Positions 34,079 through 41,902 of a stretch of 64,000 nucleotides of DNA are shown piece after piece (position 1 is the first letter of the stretch; every line of letters begins with the position of its first letter). A program made the translations under genes and the position numbers. The DNA comes from Rhodococcus tukisamuensis NBRC 100609 (GTDB lineage: Bacteria; Actinomycetota; Actinomycetes; Mycobacteriales; Mycobacteriaceae), in contig NZ_BCXG01000002.1 in the NCBI RefSeq assembly GCF_001894985.1, positions 124,001 through 188,000 of the forward strand, given 5' to 3'. The notes below the pieces were generated by a model. It did no database searches and had not been told where the DNA came from. It was given only the letters and a program-made list of their open reading frames with translations.

Positions 34079-34549
34079 GTGCCACTTCGATTCGATCCAT
34101 TCCGCGATTTCGACCGGCTCAGCGAGCAGATGCTCGGGGCGGCAGCCGGATCCGCCCGGGCCCCACGGTTCATGCCGATGGACCTCTACCGGTCCGGCGA
34201 TCACTACGTCCTGCACGCCGACCTTCCCGGCGTGGATCCCGGTTCCGTCGAGGTCAGTGTCGATGGCGGCATCCTCACCGTGAAGGCCCAGCGCAGCGAG
34301 CGCACCGAACACGATGTGCAGTGGTTGGCCTCAGAACGCTTCACAGGGGGTTACATGCGCCAGCTGTCTCTCGGCGACGGAATTGACTCCGAGCACATCG
34401 CCGCGACCTATCAGAACGGGGTGCTCACCGTCACCCTCCCTGTGGTGGAGAAGGCCAAGCCCAGGCGCATCGAGATCACTCCAGGCGCCAGCGACGAAAC
34501 GAAGATCATCGCGCCCGCCGACGCACCCGGGCAGGCCACCACGACCTGA
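34079..34549 (+). CDS. Hsp20/alpha-crystallin small heat-shock protein
   Basis: 156 residues from the GTG at 34079, placed 8 bases after AGGAGG (34065-34070). PLRFDPFRDFDRL begins it. The alpha-crystallin domain covers about 37-135: MPMDLYRSGDHYVLHADLPGVDPG, ILTVKAQRSERTEHDVQW and NGVLTVTLPVVEKAKPRRI, including the GVLTVTLP motif. It should bind unfolded proteins as an oligomer. It is an isolated gene in a decayed region, with a CIRCE-like operator upstream. Confidence 0.9.
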   Translation: MPLRFDPFRDFDRLSEQMLGAAAGSARAPRFMPMDLYRSGDHYVLHADLPGVDPGSVEVSVDGGILTVKAQRSERTEHDVQWLASERFTGGYMRQLSLGDGIDSEHIAATYQNGVLTVTLPVVEKAKPRRIEITPGASDETKIIAPADAPGQATTT

Positions 34550-35312
34550 CTTCGTCCCCAGACGGGGTCAACCTTGCCCAGGCGATCGACGCGGGTCGGC
34601 GGCGGGTAAGTCTGCGCCTCGGCAACGGCACCTCGGTACCTTCTGAGAGGTCAGGTGTCAGCGCTTCGGCAGGGCCGTATCACCGGGTGATGGAGGAACG
34701 ACAGCGCTGACATGAGGTGCCGGCGCAGGAGGTGGAGCGACGAGGGGTGCAATCTGCACCTGCGGTGCCGATGTGGGAAACCAACCGTTCGCGCAGTTCG
34801 GCGAACCGGCCGCCGGTGGCCGCAACGGCGGCTGCAGGTCGACACCGCAAGCGGTCGTATGCCACGTCCGCGGTGTAGCCGAGTTCTGCGAGGCGCGGCG
34901 CCGTCGAGAAGCAGTCCGGCCCAAGACCTCGCCAGTCGACCAGGGTGGCCACGGCTCCCCCGGCGCCAGCGCGACGACGCTACGGCGCCATCCGGACCCA
35001 GTCCTCGGTCTGCCTCAGGACATCGTCGTCGCTGCGCCCGACCATCGCGAAGATCGAGTCGGCTCGCGACGTCGGATCCACACTGCTCGGTGTCCCCATG
35101 CCCCGTTCCCTCGCAACGGGTCTGCTGCACGACCGGTCAACCTGTCCAATCCGCATGCAGCCAGACGAACGCCATTGGTGAACACCCATGGGACCGTGTC
35201 GGTGATCGCAATCGAGACTCCCCAGCCACCGGACTCGCCCGGATCGCGGGTGTTCGGGAGCTGACACACAGCCGCGCGAACCGGGCCCGAGGGCGCCCGC
35301 TCGCCGTGCACA
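34550..35312. other. decayed stretch, no intact gene
   Basis: About 760 bp. On minus, MGTPSSVDPTSRADSIFAMV (from 35102) runs to a stop at 34980 after ...WVRMAP; a +1 shift then gives VDWRGLGPDCFSTAPRLAEL and GGRFAELRERLVSHIG down to about 34690, and another shift gives a Pro-rich end. This looks like one gene broken by a stop and two frameshifts. I cannot name its family. Nothing else is supported here. Confidence 0.45.
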
Positions 35313-35765
35313 ATGGCGCGAGTGACGTTGGAAGAAACTCAGGGACCGGGGCGCGGCGAGGATTTCGCCACCCTCGCCGCGCATGTGAAGGACTTCCGCG
35401 CCGGCGGCTACGACGTCGACACCGTCACCGAGTCGGTGTGCGCGAAATGCGGCGGACGAGCCTTCGAGATAGGCGTGGACGACGAGGCGGGGTGCGCCGA
35501 ACGGCTATGTGTGGGCTGCGGCGACGCCGTCCTGATCGCCGACAGCGTGGACCACTGGCCTGAGGCCGAACCGGTCCAGTGCGAATGCCCTTGCGGCGGC
35601 GAGGAGTTCGCCATCGCCGTCGGCTTCGCCCCGGTCGGCGACGGGAGCGACGACGTGCGCTGGGTGAGCATCGGGCTGCGGTGTCTGCGAGACGGGATGC
35701 TCGGCGTGTACACGGACTGGAAGATCGACTACAGCCCTTCGGGCCATCTGCGAGGCATGGCGTAG
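35313..35765 (+). CDS. hypothetical cysteine-rich (zinc-ribbon) protein
   Basis: 150 residues. Three cysteine pairs: CAKCGG near 43, CVGCGD near 67 and CECPCGG near 91, with beta-rich sequence after. This suggests two zinc ribbons. No known family recognised. The ATG at 35313 has no Shine-Dalgarno sequence, so it may be leaderless. Codon-position GC is regular, so it is a real gene. A GTG three codons on is an alternative start. Confidence 0.65.
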   Translation: MARVTLEETQGPGRGEDFATLAAHVKDFRAGGYDVDTVTESVCAKCGGRAFEIGVDDEAGCAERLCVGCGDAVLIADSVDHWPEAEPVQCECPCGGEEFAIAVGFAPVGDGSDDVRWVSIGLRCLRDGMLGVYTDWKIDYSPSGHLRGMA

Positions 35766-36292
35766 GCGGGACGTACCCCGAAGATCATCGACGAACCGGG
35801 CATCACGCCCGGCCGCAGGACGTCTCGCCCATCACGGCGGCTATGTCGGGGGTCTCGAACGCCGACCAGACCCCCAACCTCACAGGAAGCTCTCTTCGCT
35901 ACGGGTTGCCGAGATCGAATTTTGGAGTGCCCCCCGTGGCCGGCACCCGGCTCTCCAACCCTCGCGCAGTTCGCTCCTCGAACCACCCCGCGAAATGCGA
36001 CCTCCCGCCACGAGCGGCGCCGGGGGCATCCATACCCAGCCTCTTTCCCGGCGTAGCCAGCTGTTCTTCCGTGGACCATCGGCAACGGAAGTGGCGCAAA
36101 GACCGGGCGGGACCGATCGAATCGGGCCGGGTGTCACATTTCCGTCACGGTCGGTGTCTCTACGTGTGTGTGATCGAGGTCGGCGAGAGGGCGGGGAGGT
36201 TGTGGCGATGACGCATGGCCACAGCAGGACTTGCATCCGCTCACACGAATGGCAGGACACGACATGGATACGACATCGGCAGGAGAATCATC
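35766..36292. other. intergenic stretch before the flavodoxin-like gene
   Basis: About 525 bp. No open frame with good codon bias on either strand. The last 200 bp hold the promoter of the next gene, with tgtcacatttccgtcacg near 36132 as a possible direct-repeat regulator site (TGTCAC/CGTCAC). Confidence 0.4.
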
Positions 36293-36766
36293 GTGAAGGC
36301 ACTGATCGTGTGCACATCCGTCTCGCACGGCAACACCAGAAAGATCGCCGAAGTCATGGGCGGAGTGCTGTCGGCGCCGGTCGTGGCTCCCGAGCAGGTC
36401 GATCCAGCCGCGTTGGCAGGCTACGACCTGGTGGGATTCGGGTCCGGGATCTTCCAGATGTCGTTCCACCCACAGCTCCGAGACTTCGTCAGGGCCCTCC
36501 CGCCGCAGCCTGCAACCGCGGCGTTCCTGTTCTCCACCAGCGGCCTTCCCGAACCTCCGCTGCGGCGCTACAACCGTTCTCTCGAACGACTACTCGAGCA
36601 GAAGGGGCTCGAGGTGGTCGACACGTTCTCCTGCCGGGCGTTCGACACCTACCTGCCGTTCAAGCTCGTCGGCGGCATCAGAAAGGGACGGCCAGACACC
36701 AACGATCTGCGGGCAGCGCGTACATTCGCCGAGCACCTGCGCTCGCGGACAATCCCCGCGTCCTGA
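36293..36766 (+). CDS. flavodoxin-domain protein
   Basis: 157 residues from the GTG at 36293, with CAGGAGA about 7 bases upstream. MKALIVCTSVSHGNTRKIAE carries the FMN phosphate-binding loop (TSxSHGNT, like T-x-T-G-N-T). DLVGFGSGIFQMSFHPQLRDF and FLFSTSGLPEPPLRRYN complete the fold. It is probably a small FMN redox carrier or menaquinone-dependent flavodoxin-type enzyme. No partner gene is adjacent. Confidence 0.8.
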   Translation: MKALIVCTSVSHGNTRKIAEVMGGVLSAPVVAPEQVDPAALAGYDLVGFGSGIFQMSFHPQLRDFVRALPPQPATAAFLFSTSGLPEPPLRRYNRSLERLLEQKGLEVVDTFSCRAFDTYLPFKLVGGIRKGRPDTNDLRAARTFAEHLRSRTIPAS

Positions 36767-37207
36767 GCGGTCCGATGCCAGATCACGATCACGCCATCCA
36801 ACGCACCGCCGGGGTGAGTCCCCTGGAGTGATGTGAATCTGGAGCGGCCCGGCGCCGGGGAATCCGTGAGGGAGATCAACTCCTCGACCCGTTTGTCGGA
36901 ATTGGGAAGACCTGCTCTGGTGAGGAACGACGCCGTCACTTCTCGGGCTATGGCGTGGACTTCGAACTGCGTCGTCAGCTTTCCTCGAAGCAGCGGTTCG
37001 TCATCGAGTTCGAGACCGGCCACGATCGAGCTGCAGAGTCGCCGCCCGAGTTGTCACATCGCAAGTCAGAGCTTCGGGCAATGACAACTTCGCGATTCAC
37101 AACGGCCGGTAACCGGCCGCGTGGTTGGCAATTTGCCAGGTGAAACTCGAGACCGGCGCAGTCGCCGCAAATGCCGTGTGCCGGTGCCGGCAGTCAGCGC
37201 ACCGATG
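36767..37207. other. intergenic stretch with repeat copy C
   Basis: About 440 bp. A minus-strand frame (from 37023, MAGLELDDEPLLRGKLTTQF, through EVTASFLTRAGL) may be a remnant of a small helical protein, but it then runs antisense through the flavodoxin gene and I do not support it as a gene. The rest is the third repeat copy and the palindrome cggccggtaaccggccg at 37103-37119. Confidence 0.4.
37048..37090 (+). repeat. repeat copy C (43-bp inverted-repeat element)
   Basis: Same 43-bp layout as copies A and B: AGTTGTCA (37049-37056), a loop of the same length containing the shared caag/gtcagag tract, and TGACAACT (37082-37089). Similarity continues about 15 bp further right (cgcgattcaca). 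Here only the core has been kept. Confidence 0.7.
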
Positions 37208-37951
37208 TCACTGGCGCGCCAGCCACTCCGACAGTCGCGTCTGCGCCAGCTCTGCATCACGGCCGGGCAGCAGGCTCTCGGGCCCGAGCACCGCCCCGAA
37301 GTACCGCGCCCGGGGATCGGTGACCACCGTGCGCGGATCGGAACGCGCGGCCAGTACTGTGCCGATCCACTGGTCCATGCCGAACACTTCCGGACCCGCT
37401 GCCTCGACGGTGCCGTTCAGCGGAGTGCCCACCGCCGTGCGGCCCACGACCGATGACACCTCGTCCGCGGCAATGGGTTGCACACCTGCGCCCGGGAGCC
37501 GAACCTCGCCGTCGACAGTCGCGGAATCGGCTATGCCCCCGGCAAATTCGAAAAACTGCGTCGCGTGCACCAGCGAGTAGGGCAGGCCCGATCCCTCAAT
37601 CAGTTCCTCCTGCGCCGCCTTCGCCCGCAGGTACCCGGACTCCGGCAACCGATCCGCACCGACCACCGACAAGGCGACGTAGTGTCCGACGCCGGCCGCG
37701 GCGGCGGCCGCGAGCAGGTTCGTGGTGGAGGTCCGGAAGAAGTTCATGACGTCGTCGTCGGCGAACGACGGCGAATTGGAGACATCGACCACCACGTTCG
37801 CATCCTGGAGCACCTCCCCCACTCCCTCACCGGTGAGCGTGTTCACGCCCGTGCTGGGTGCGGCCGGAACCGCTTGGTGGCCAGCCTCACTCAGACGAGC
37901 GACGAGCGTCGAGCCGATCAGCCCGGTGCCGCCGATGACGACGATCTTCAT
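37208..37951 (-). CDS. NmrA-like NAD(P)-binding atypical SDR
   Basis: 247 residues from the ATG at 37951. MKIVVIGGTGLIGSTLVARL is the Rossmann GGxGxxG motif. VVDVSNSPSFADDD, HYVALSVVGADRLPESGYLR and the YLRAKAAQEELIEGSGLPYS segment fit NmrA/NAD(P)H-quinone-type atypical SDRs that lack the YxxxK catalytic Tyr in its usual form. Its role is unknown. It is divergent from the arylsulfatase gene. Confidence 0.85.
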   Translation of the reverse strand: MKIVVIGGTGLIGSTLVARLSEAGHQAVPAAPSTGVNTLTGEGVGEVLQDANVVVDVSNSPSFADDDVMNFFRTSTTNLLAAAAAAGVGHYVALSVVGADRLPESGYLRAKAAQEELIEGSGLPYSLVHATQFFEFAGGIADSATVDGEVRLPGAGVQPIAADEVSSVVGRTAVGTPLNGTVEAAGPEVFGMDQWIGTVLAARSDPRTVVTDPRARYFGAVLGPESLLPGRDAELAQTRLSEWLARQ

Positions 37952-38413
37952 GCTCAATTCCTTCCGTCGGCGCATTGCTTCGGGACCGGCGAGGGCCCTG
38001 CGAACACGATGGGGCAACCGGCCATTTCGTGACGGCGCCGCTGTTCGGATGCGCGTAACCCACGTGAGAGGGATTGCTCTCGACCGCACCCGCTCCCGCC
38101 GCGTGACTGGCGCAATTGGCGCAACTGCACGGAATCTCGCCATCCTACCTCCGCCCAAACAGCCAGGGGTACCGTCGCGCTCGGGCCTGGTGCATCCGGT
38201 GCAGGTCAAGGCGGTGGCTGGGCTTCCTCCTCGGACTGTCCCCCAGCTGCCGAGCACTCCCTCGGGAGCTGACTCGAGGGCGCCCGCGGGCCTGCCGACG
38301 CACCTGCTCCCGCGCGGCGCTCCGATGATCACCCGCGTCAGGTGAAGCGCACGGCCACCCGGTTGCCGAGGGTTGTATTCGGGGGTTCGGGGGTACACGC
38401 GAGGAGAGATGCA
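37952..38413. other. divergent intergenic region, no gene seen
   Basis: About 460 bp between the NmrA-like gene and the arylsulfatase gene. It contains the promoters of both. Frames open here have no codon bias. The direct repeat ttggcgcaa/ttgcgcaa-type stretch near 38115-38130 (gcgcaattggcgcaac) is the only structure noticed. Confidence 0.4.
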
Positions 38414-40768
38414 ATGGCCAAACCATTCCGGGGTGTCGCCAACGTGGACATCCGTGACTCCGTTCCCGACTGGTCCCCGTTCGAACCACCCAGGGCCCCC
38501 GCCGGGGCGCCCAACGTCGTCTACGTCGTCCTCGACGACGTCGGATTCTCCGCAATGGGCTGCTACGGCGGACCGATCGAAACACCGAACATCGATCGGA
38601 TCGCCGCCAAGGGCGTCCGGTACACCCAGTGGCACACGACGGCACTGTGCTCGCCCACGCGTTCCTGTCTGCTGACAGGACGCAACCACACGCGCAACAG
38701 CATGGCTTGCATCACCGAGGCGGCGAGCGGATTCCCGAACGCGAGCGGAACCATTCCGCCGGAGAACGGGATGCTCTCGGAAATCCTCGGCGAACAGGGT
38801 TGGAACACCTACATGGTGGGCAAGTGGCACCTGTGCCCGACCGATGAGATGAACCTGGCCGCCACCCGCCGAAACTGGCCGAGCGGGCGAGGTTTCGAGC
38901 GGTGGTACGGGTTCCTCGGCGCGGAGACCAACCAGTGGTACCCGGACCTGGTCTACGACAACCACCCGGTCGACCAACCTCGTTCCCCGGAGGAGGGATA
39001 CCACCTCACCGAGGACATCACCGACAAGGCAATCGAGTTCATCAAGGATGCCAAGGCGATCGCGCCGGACAAGCCGTTCTTCCTCTACTACGCACCCGGT
39101 GCATGTCACGCCCCACACCACGCTCCGAAGGAGTGGATCGACAAGTTCAAGGGCAAGTTCGACATGGGCTACGACACGCTCCGAGAACAGACCCTCGCCC
39201 GGCAGAAGGAACTGGGCATCGTCTCGGCGGACACCGAACTTCCGCCGGTCAACCCGATCGGCACCCCCGAGACCCGATCCGGCCCGGAGGGCCAACCGTT
39301 CCCGGAACTCGACTACACCCGGCCCTGGGACTCTCTGGGCGACGACGAAAAACGCCTCTTCGCGCGCATGGCCGAGGTCTACGCCGGCTTCCTGGCCCAC
39401 GCCGACCATCACATCGGGCGGTTGCTCGATCATCTGGAGCAGACCGATCAGATGGAAAACACCGTGGTGGTCGTCGTCTCGGACAACGGCGCGAGCGGTG
39501 AGGGCGGCCCGAACGGCTCCGTCAACGAGATGAAGTTCGCCAACGGCGTCCCGGACGACCTCGCGGAGAACCTCGCGCAGCTCGACGATCTCGGAAGCCC
39601 CAAGACGTACAACCACTACGCCAACGGCTGGGCGATGGCGTTCAACACCCCGTTCAAGATGTGGAAGCGCTACGAGTTCAATGGCGGAACCGCCGACCCG
39701 TGCATCATCTCGTGGCCGGCGGGCACCAAGGCCCGAAACGAGATCCGCGATCAGTACCACCACGCGATCGACCTCGTGCCGACGATCCTGGACATCCTCG
39801 GTGTCGACGCCCCCGAGACGATCAAGGGTCATGTCCAGAGCCCGTTCGACGGCGTCAGCATGCGGAGCAGCATCGACGACAAGTCCGCACCGTCGACCCG
39901 GAAGACCCAGTTCTACGCGATGCTCGGCTCGCGTTCGATCTGGCACGAGGGATGGAAGGCCGTCACGACCCATCCGACCCTCGCGGGCTGGGGGCACTTC
40001 AACGACGACGAATGGGAGCTCTACCACACCGACGTCGATCGCGCGGAGGTCAACAACCTGGCTGCGGAGCACCCCGAGAAGCTCCGGGAGTTGGTCAACG
40101 TCTGGTTCGCGGAAGCCGGCGCGAACGGGGCCTTCCCGCTGGACGATCGATCAGCAGTCGAGATCCTGAACACGGCCCGACCCCAGCTCTCCGCGGTGCG
40201 CGATCGGTACGTGTACTACCCGGACGTCGCCGCGGTCTCGGAGTGGCAGGCGGTCAGCACCCGCGGCAGGTCGTTCGTGATCGGCGCGCTCGTCGACATC
40301 CCGGCACCGGGAGCCGAGGGCGTGCTCTTCGCGATCGGCTCCCGCTTCGGCGGCCACGCGCTGTACGTGAAGGACGGCCGGCTGCACTACGTCAACAACT
40401 TCGTGGGCAGCGAAGAACAGGTTGTCGTCGGCTCCGAGGACATCCCCACCGGCACGGACCTGATTCTGTCTGCCTCGTTCGAAAAGGACGGGCAGGAGCC
40501 CACTTTCACCACGGGAATCCTGTCCCTCTTCCACGCCGGCCGGAAGGTCGGCGAAGGCCGCATCAAGACCCAGTTGGGGGCGTTCGCGATCGCCGGCGCC
40601 GGGCTCTACGTCGGCCGGCACCCCGGCGAGGCGATCACCGAGGACTACCCGGGCGCATCACCCCACCACTTCACCGGCGGCACGATCGATCGGGTCGCCG
40701 TCGACGTGAGCGGTGAGCCGTACCTCGATCTCGAGCGGGAAGCCACCCTGATGATCATGCGGGAGTGA
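38414..40768 (+). CDS. arylsulfatase (type I sulfatase)
   Basis: 784 residues. The formylglycine site is Cys79 in CSPTR followed by SCLLTGRN, the type I sulfatase signature, with metal-binding Asp41-Asp42 (VVLDDVGF) and a second part GKWHLCP. SDNGASGEGG gives the downstream metal ligands. The length matches mycobacterial AtsA/AtsD. The C-terminal 200 residues (from about 575) are a beta-sandwich LGIC-like region. It needs a formylglycine-generating enzyme, not seen in this window. GAGGAG precedes the ATG at 38414. Confidence 0.9.
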   Translation: MAKPFRGVANVDIRDSVPDWSPFEPPRAPAGAPNVVYVVLDDVGFSAMGCYGGPIETPNIDRIAAKGVRYTQWHTTALCSPTRSCLLTGRNHTRNSMACITEAASGFPNASGTIPPENGMLSEILGEQGWNTYMVGKWHLCPTDEMNLAATRRNWPSGRGFERWYGFLGAETNQWYPDLVYDNHPVDQPRSPEEGYHLTEDITDKAIEFIKDAKAIAPDKPFFLYYAPGACHAPHHAPKEWIDKFKGKFDMGYDTLREQTLARQKELGIVSADTELPPVNPIGTPETRSGPEGQPFPELDYTRPWDSLGDDEKRLFARMAEVYAGFLAHADHHIGRLLDHLEQTDQMENTVVVVVSDNGASGEGGPNGSVNEMKFANGVPDDLAENLAQLDDLGSPKTYNHYANGWAMAFNTPFKMWKRYEFNGGTADPCIISWPAGTKARNEIRDQYHHAIDLVPTILDILGVDAPETIKGHVQSPFDGVSMRSSIDDKSAPSTRKTQFYAMLGSRSIWHEGWKAVTTHPTLAGWGHFNDDEWELYHTDVDRAEVNNLAAEHPEKLRELVNVWFAEAGANGAFPLDDRSAVEILNTARPQLSAVRDRYVYYPDVAAVSEWQAVSTRGRSFVIGALVDIPAPGAEGVLFAIGSRFGGHALYVKDGRLHYVNNFVGSEEQVVVGSEDIPTGTDLILSASFEKDGQEPTFTTGILSLFHAGRKVGEGRIKTQLGAFAIAGAGLYVGRHPGEAITEDYPGASPHHFTGGTIDRVAVDVSGEPYLDLEREATLMIMRE

Positions 40769-40810
40769 TGCCGCACAGTCGTGAGGCTCGTCGGGTCGTC
40801 CCGCGGACTC

Positions 40811-40866
40811 CGACCCAAGCGCCGAGCGCCGCCAAGCAGTAGCGGCGGCGCTCGGCGCTTGGGTCG
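40811..40866 (+). terminator. terminator after arylsulfatase
   Basis: Perfect 23-bp stem (cgacccaagcgccgagcgcc and on) with a 10-base loop, 43 bp after the stop codon. No T-run follows, as usual in such GC-rich genomes. Confidence 0.75.
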
Positions 40867-40921
40867 TCAACGGGACTGCCTGGGTCGCGCGGATCCCACC
40901 GCGGCCCCGCGGGGTGGGCGA

Positions 40922-40952
40922 GTGTGCGGCCGCACACATAGGTTGTGCACAA
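40922..40952 (+). promoter_or_regulatory. two palindromes in the ohrR promoter
   Basis: A perfect 16-bp palindrome gtgtgcggccgcacac (40922-40937) is followed by ttgtgcacaa (40943-40952), 26 bp before the ohrR start. TTGxxxxCAA is the usual shape of MarR/OhrR operators, so OhrR probably binds here and represses itself and ohr until organic peroxide oxidises its cysteine. Confidence 0.6.
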
Positions 40953-40978
40953 CTGAAACGTGCACTACCGTTCTTGTC

Positions 40979-41416
40979 GTGACCGACGATCTCGCCCTCG
41001 ACCGGCAGGTGTGCTTCGCCCTCTACTCGGCGTCCCGAGCGGCCACCGCGGCGTACCGGCCGCTGCTCGACGAGCTGGGCGTCACCTACCCCCAGTACCT
41101 GGTGCTCCTGGTCCTCTGGGAGCGCGACGGCCGCGGGGTGCGCGAGATCTGCGACGAGCTGGGCCTCGACACCGGCACCCTCTCGCCGCTGCTGAAACGA
41201 CTCGAGGGCCTCGGCCTGGTCGAGCGTCGGCGCCTGATCAGCGACGAGCGACGCGTCGAGATCCACCTCACCGACGCCGGCACCGCCCTGCGCGAGCGCG
41301 CCGCAGACATTCCCCGCAAGCTCGCGGCGGCCACCGGGATGTCGGAGGAGGAGCTGTTGGCGCTCCGGCAGGCACTGCTCCGGGTCGTCGCGGCCCTGCA
41401 CGGCTCCACCTCCTGA
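40979..41416 (+). CDS. ohrR: OhrR-type MarR repressor
   Basis: 145 residues from a GTG start. Winged helix of the MarR family: LDELGVTYPQYLVLLVLWE, ICDELGLDTGTLSPLLKRLE and the wing RRRLISDERRVEIHLTDAG. The sensing Cys12 (RQVCFALYSASRA) identifies it as OhrR, which reacts with organic hydroperoxides. It lies 57 bp before ohr on the same strand, the usual operon. Confidence 0.9.
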   Translation: MTDDLALDRQVCFALYSASRAATAAYRPLLDELGVTYPQYLVLLVLWERDGRGVREICDELGLDTGTLSPLLKRLEGLGLVERRRLISDERRVEIHLTDAGTALRERAADIPRKLAAATGMSEEELLALRQALLRVVAALHGSTS

Positions 41417-41473
41417 TCGCCGGCCGGCACAGATCCCCTACCGACACCGATTCCCCTACCAAGGAGACACACC

Positions 41474-41902
41474 ATGAAGGCTCTCTACACCGCGGAGGCG
41501 CTCGCCACCGGCGACGGCCGCAACGGGCACGCCCGCTCGTCCGACGGCCGGCTCGACTTCGACCTCGCGATCCCGGTCGCGATGGGCGGCACCGGCGAAG
41601 GCACCAACCCCGAGCAGTTGTTCGCGGCCGGCTACGCGGCCTGCTTCCACTCCGCGCTGCAGGTGGTCGCCCGCCAGGCCAAGGCGAACGTCGCCGACTC
41701 CGCGGTCGGCGCCCGGGTGGGCATCGGCTCGCTCGAGGGCGGCGGATTCGGCCTCGAGGTCACCCTCGAGGTGTCCCTGCCGCACCTCGCTCGCGCCGAG
41801 GCCGAGGAGCTGACGGCGAAGGCCCACCAGGTCTGCCCGTACTCGAACGCCACCCGCGGCAACATCGACGTCGCCCTCGTGATCGCCGAGGCCGGCGAAT
41901 GA
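41474..41902 (+). CDS. ohr: organic hydroperoxide resistance protein Ohr
   Basis: 142 residues of the OsmC/Ohr fold. The peroxidatic Cys57 (GYAACFHSAL) and resolving Cys121 (VCPYSNATRGN) are both present, as is GTNPEQLFAAGYAACF. It reduces organic hydroperoxides with lipoyl thiols. It follows ohrR and its stop overlaps the start of the MDR reductase gene (ATGA). Confidence 0.93.
   Translation: MKALYTAEALATGDGRNGHARSSDGRLDFDLAIPVAMGGTGEGTNPEQLFAAGYAACFHSALQVVARQAKANVADSAVGARVGIGSLEGGGFGLEVTLEVSLPHLARAEAEELTAKAHQVCPYSNATRGNIDVALVIAEAGE

Noticed and set aside
34680-34952. 90-codon minus frame as an intact protein
   Set aside because: It is one piece of a frameshifted sequence; neighbouring pieces in other frames continue it.
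36649-37023. Minus-strand frame MAGLELDDEPLL... as a gene
   Set aside because: The first 60 residues look protein-like, but the rest is antisense to the flavodoxin gene, and no ribosome site or partner is seen. Left as a possible remnant.
30000-38400. Prophage or CRISPR
   Set aside because: No structural, packaging or lysis gene, and the repeats are too few, too far apart and too unlike a CRISPR array (three copies, kilobase distances).
37208-40072. 954-codon minus frame spanning the NmrA-like gene and opposite the arylsulfatase
   Set aside because: Only the last 247 codons, from the ATG at 37951, are protein-like; the rest is the antisense shadow of the arylsulfatase gene.
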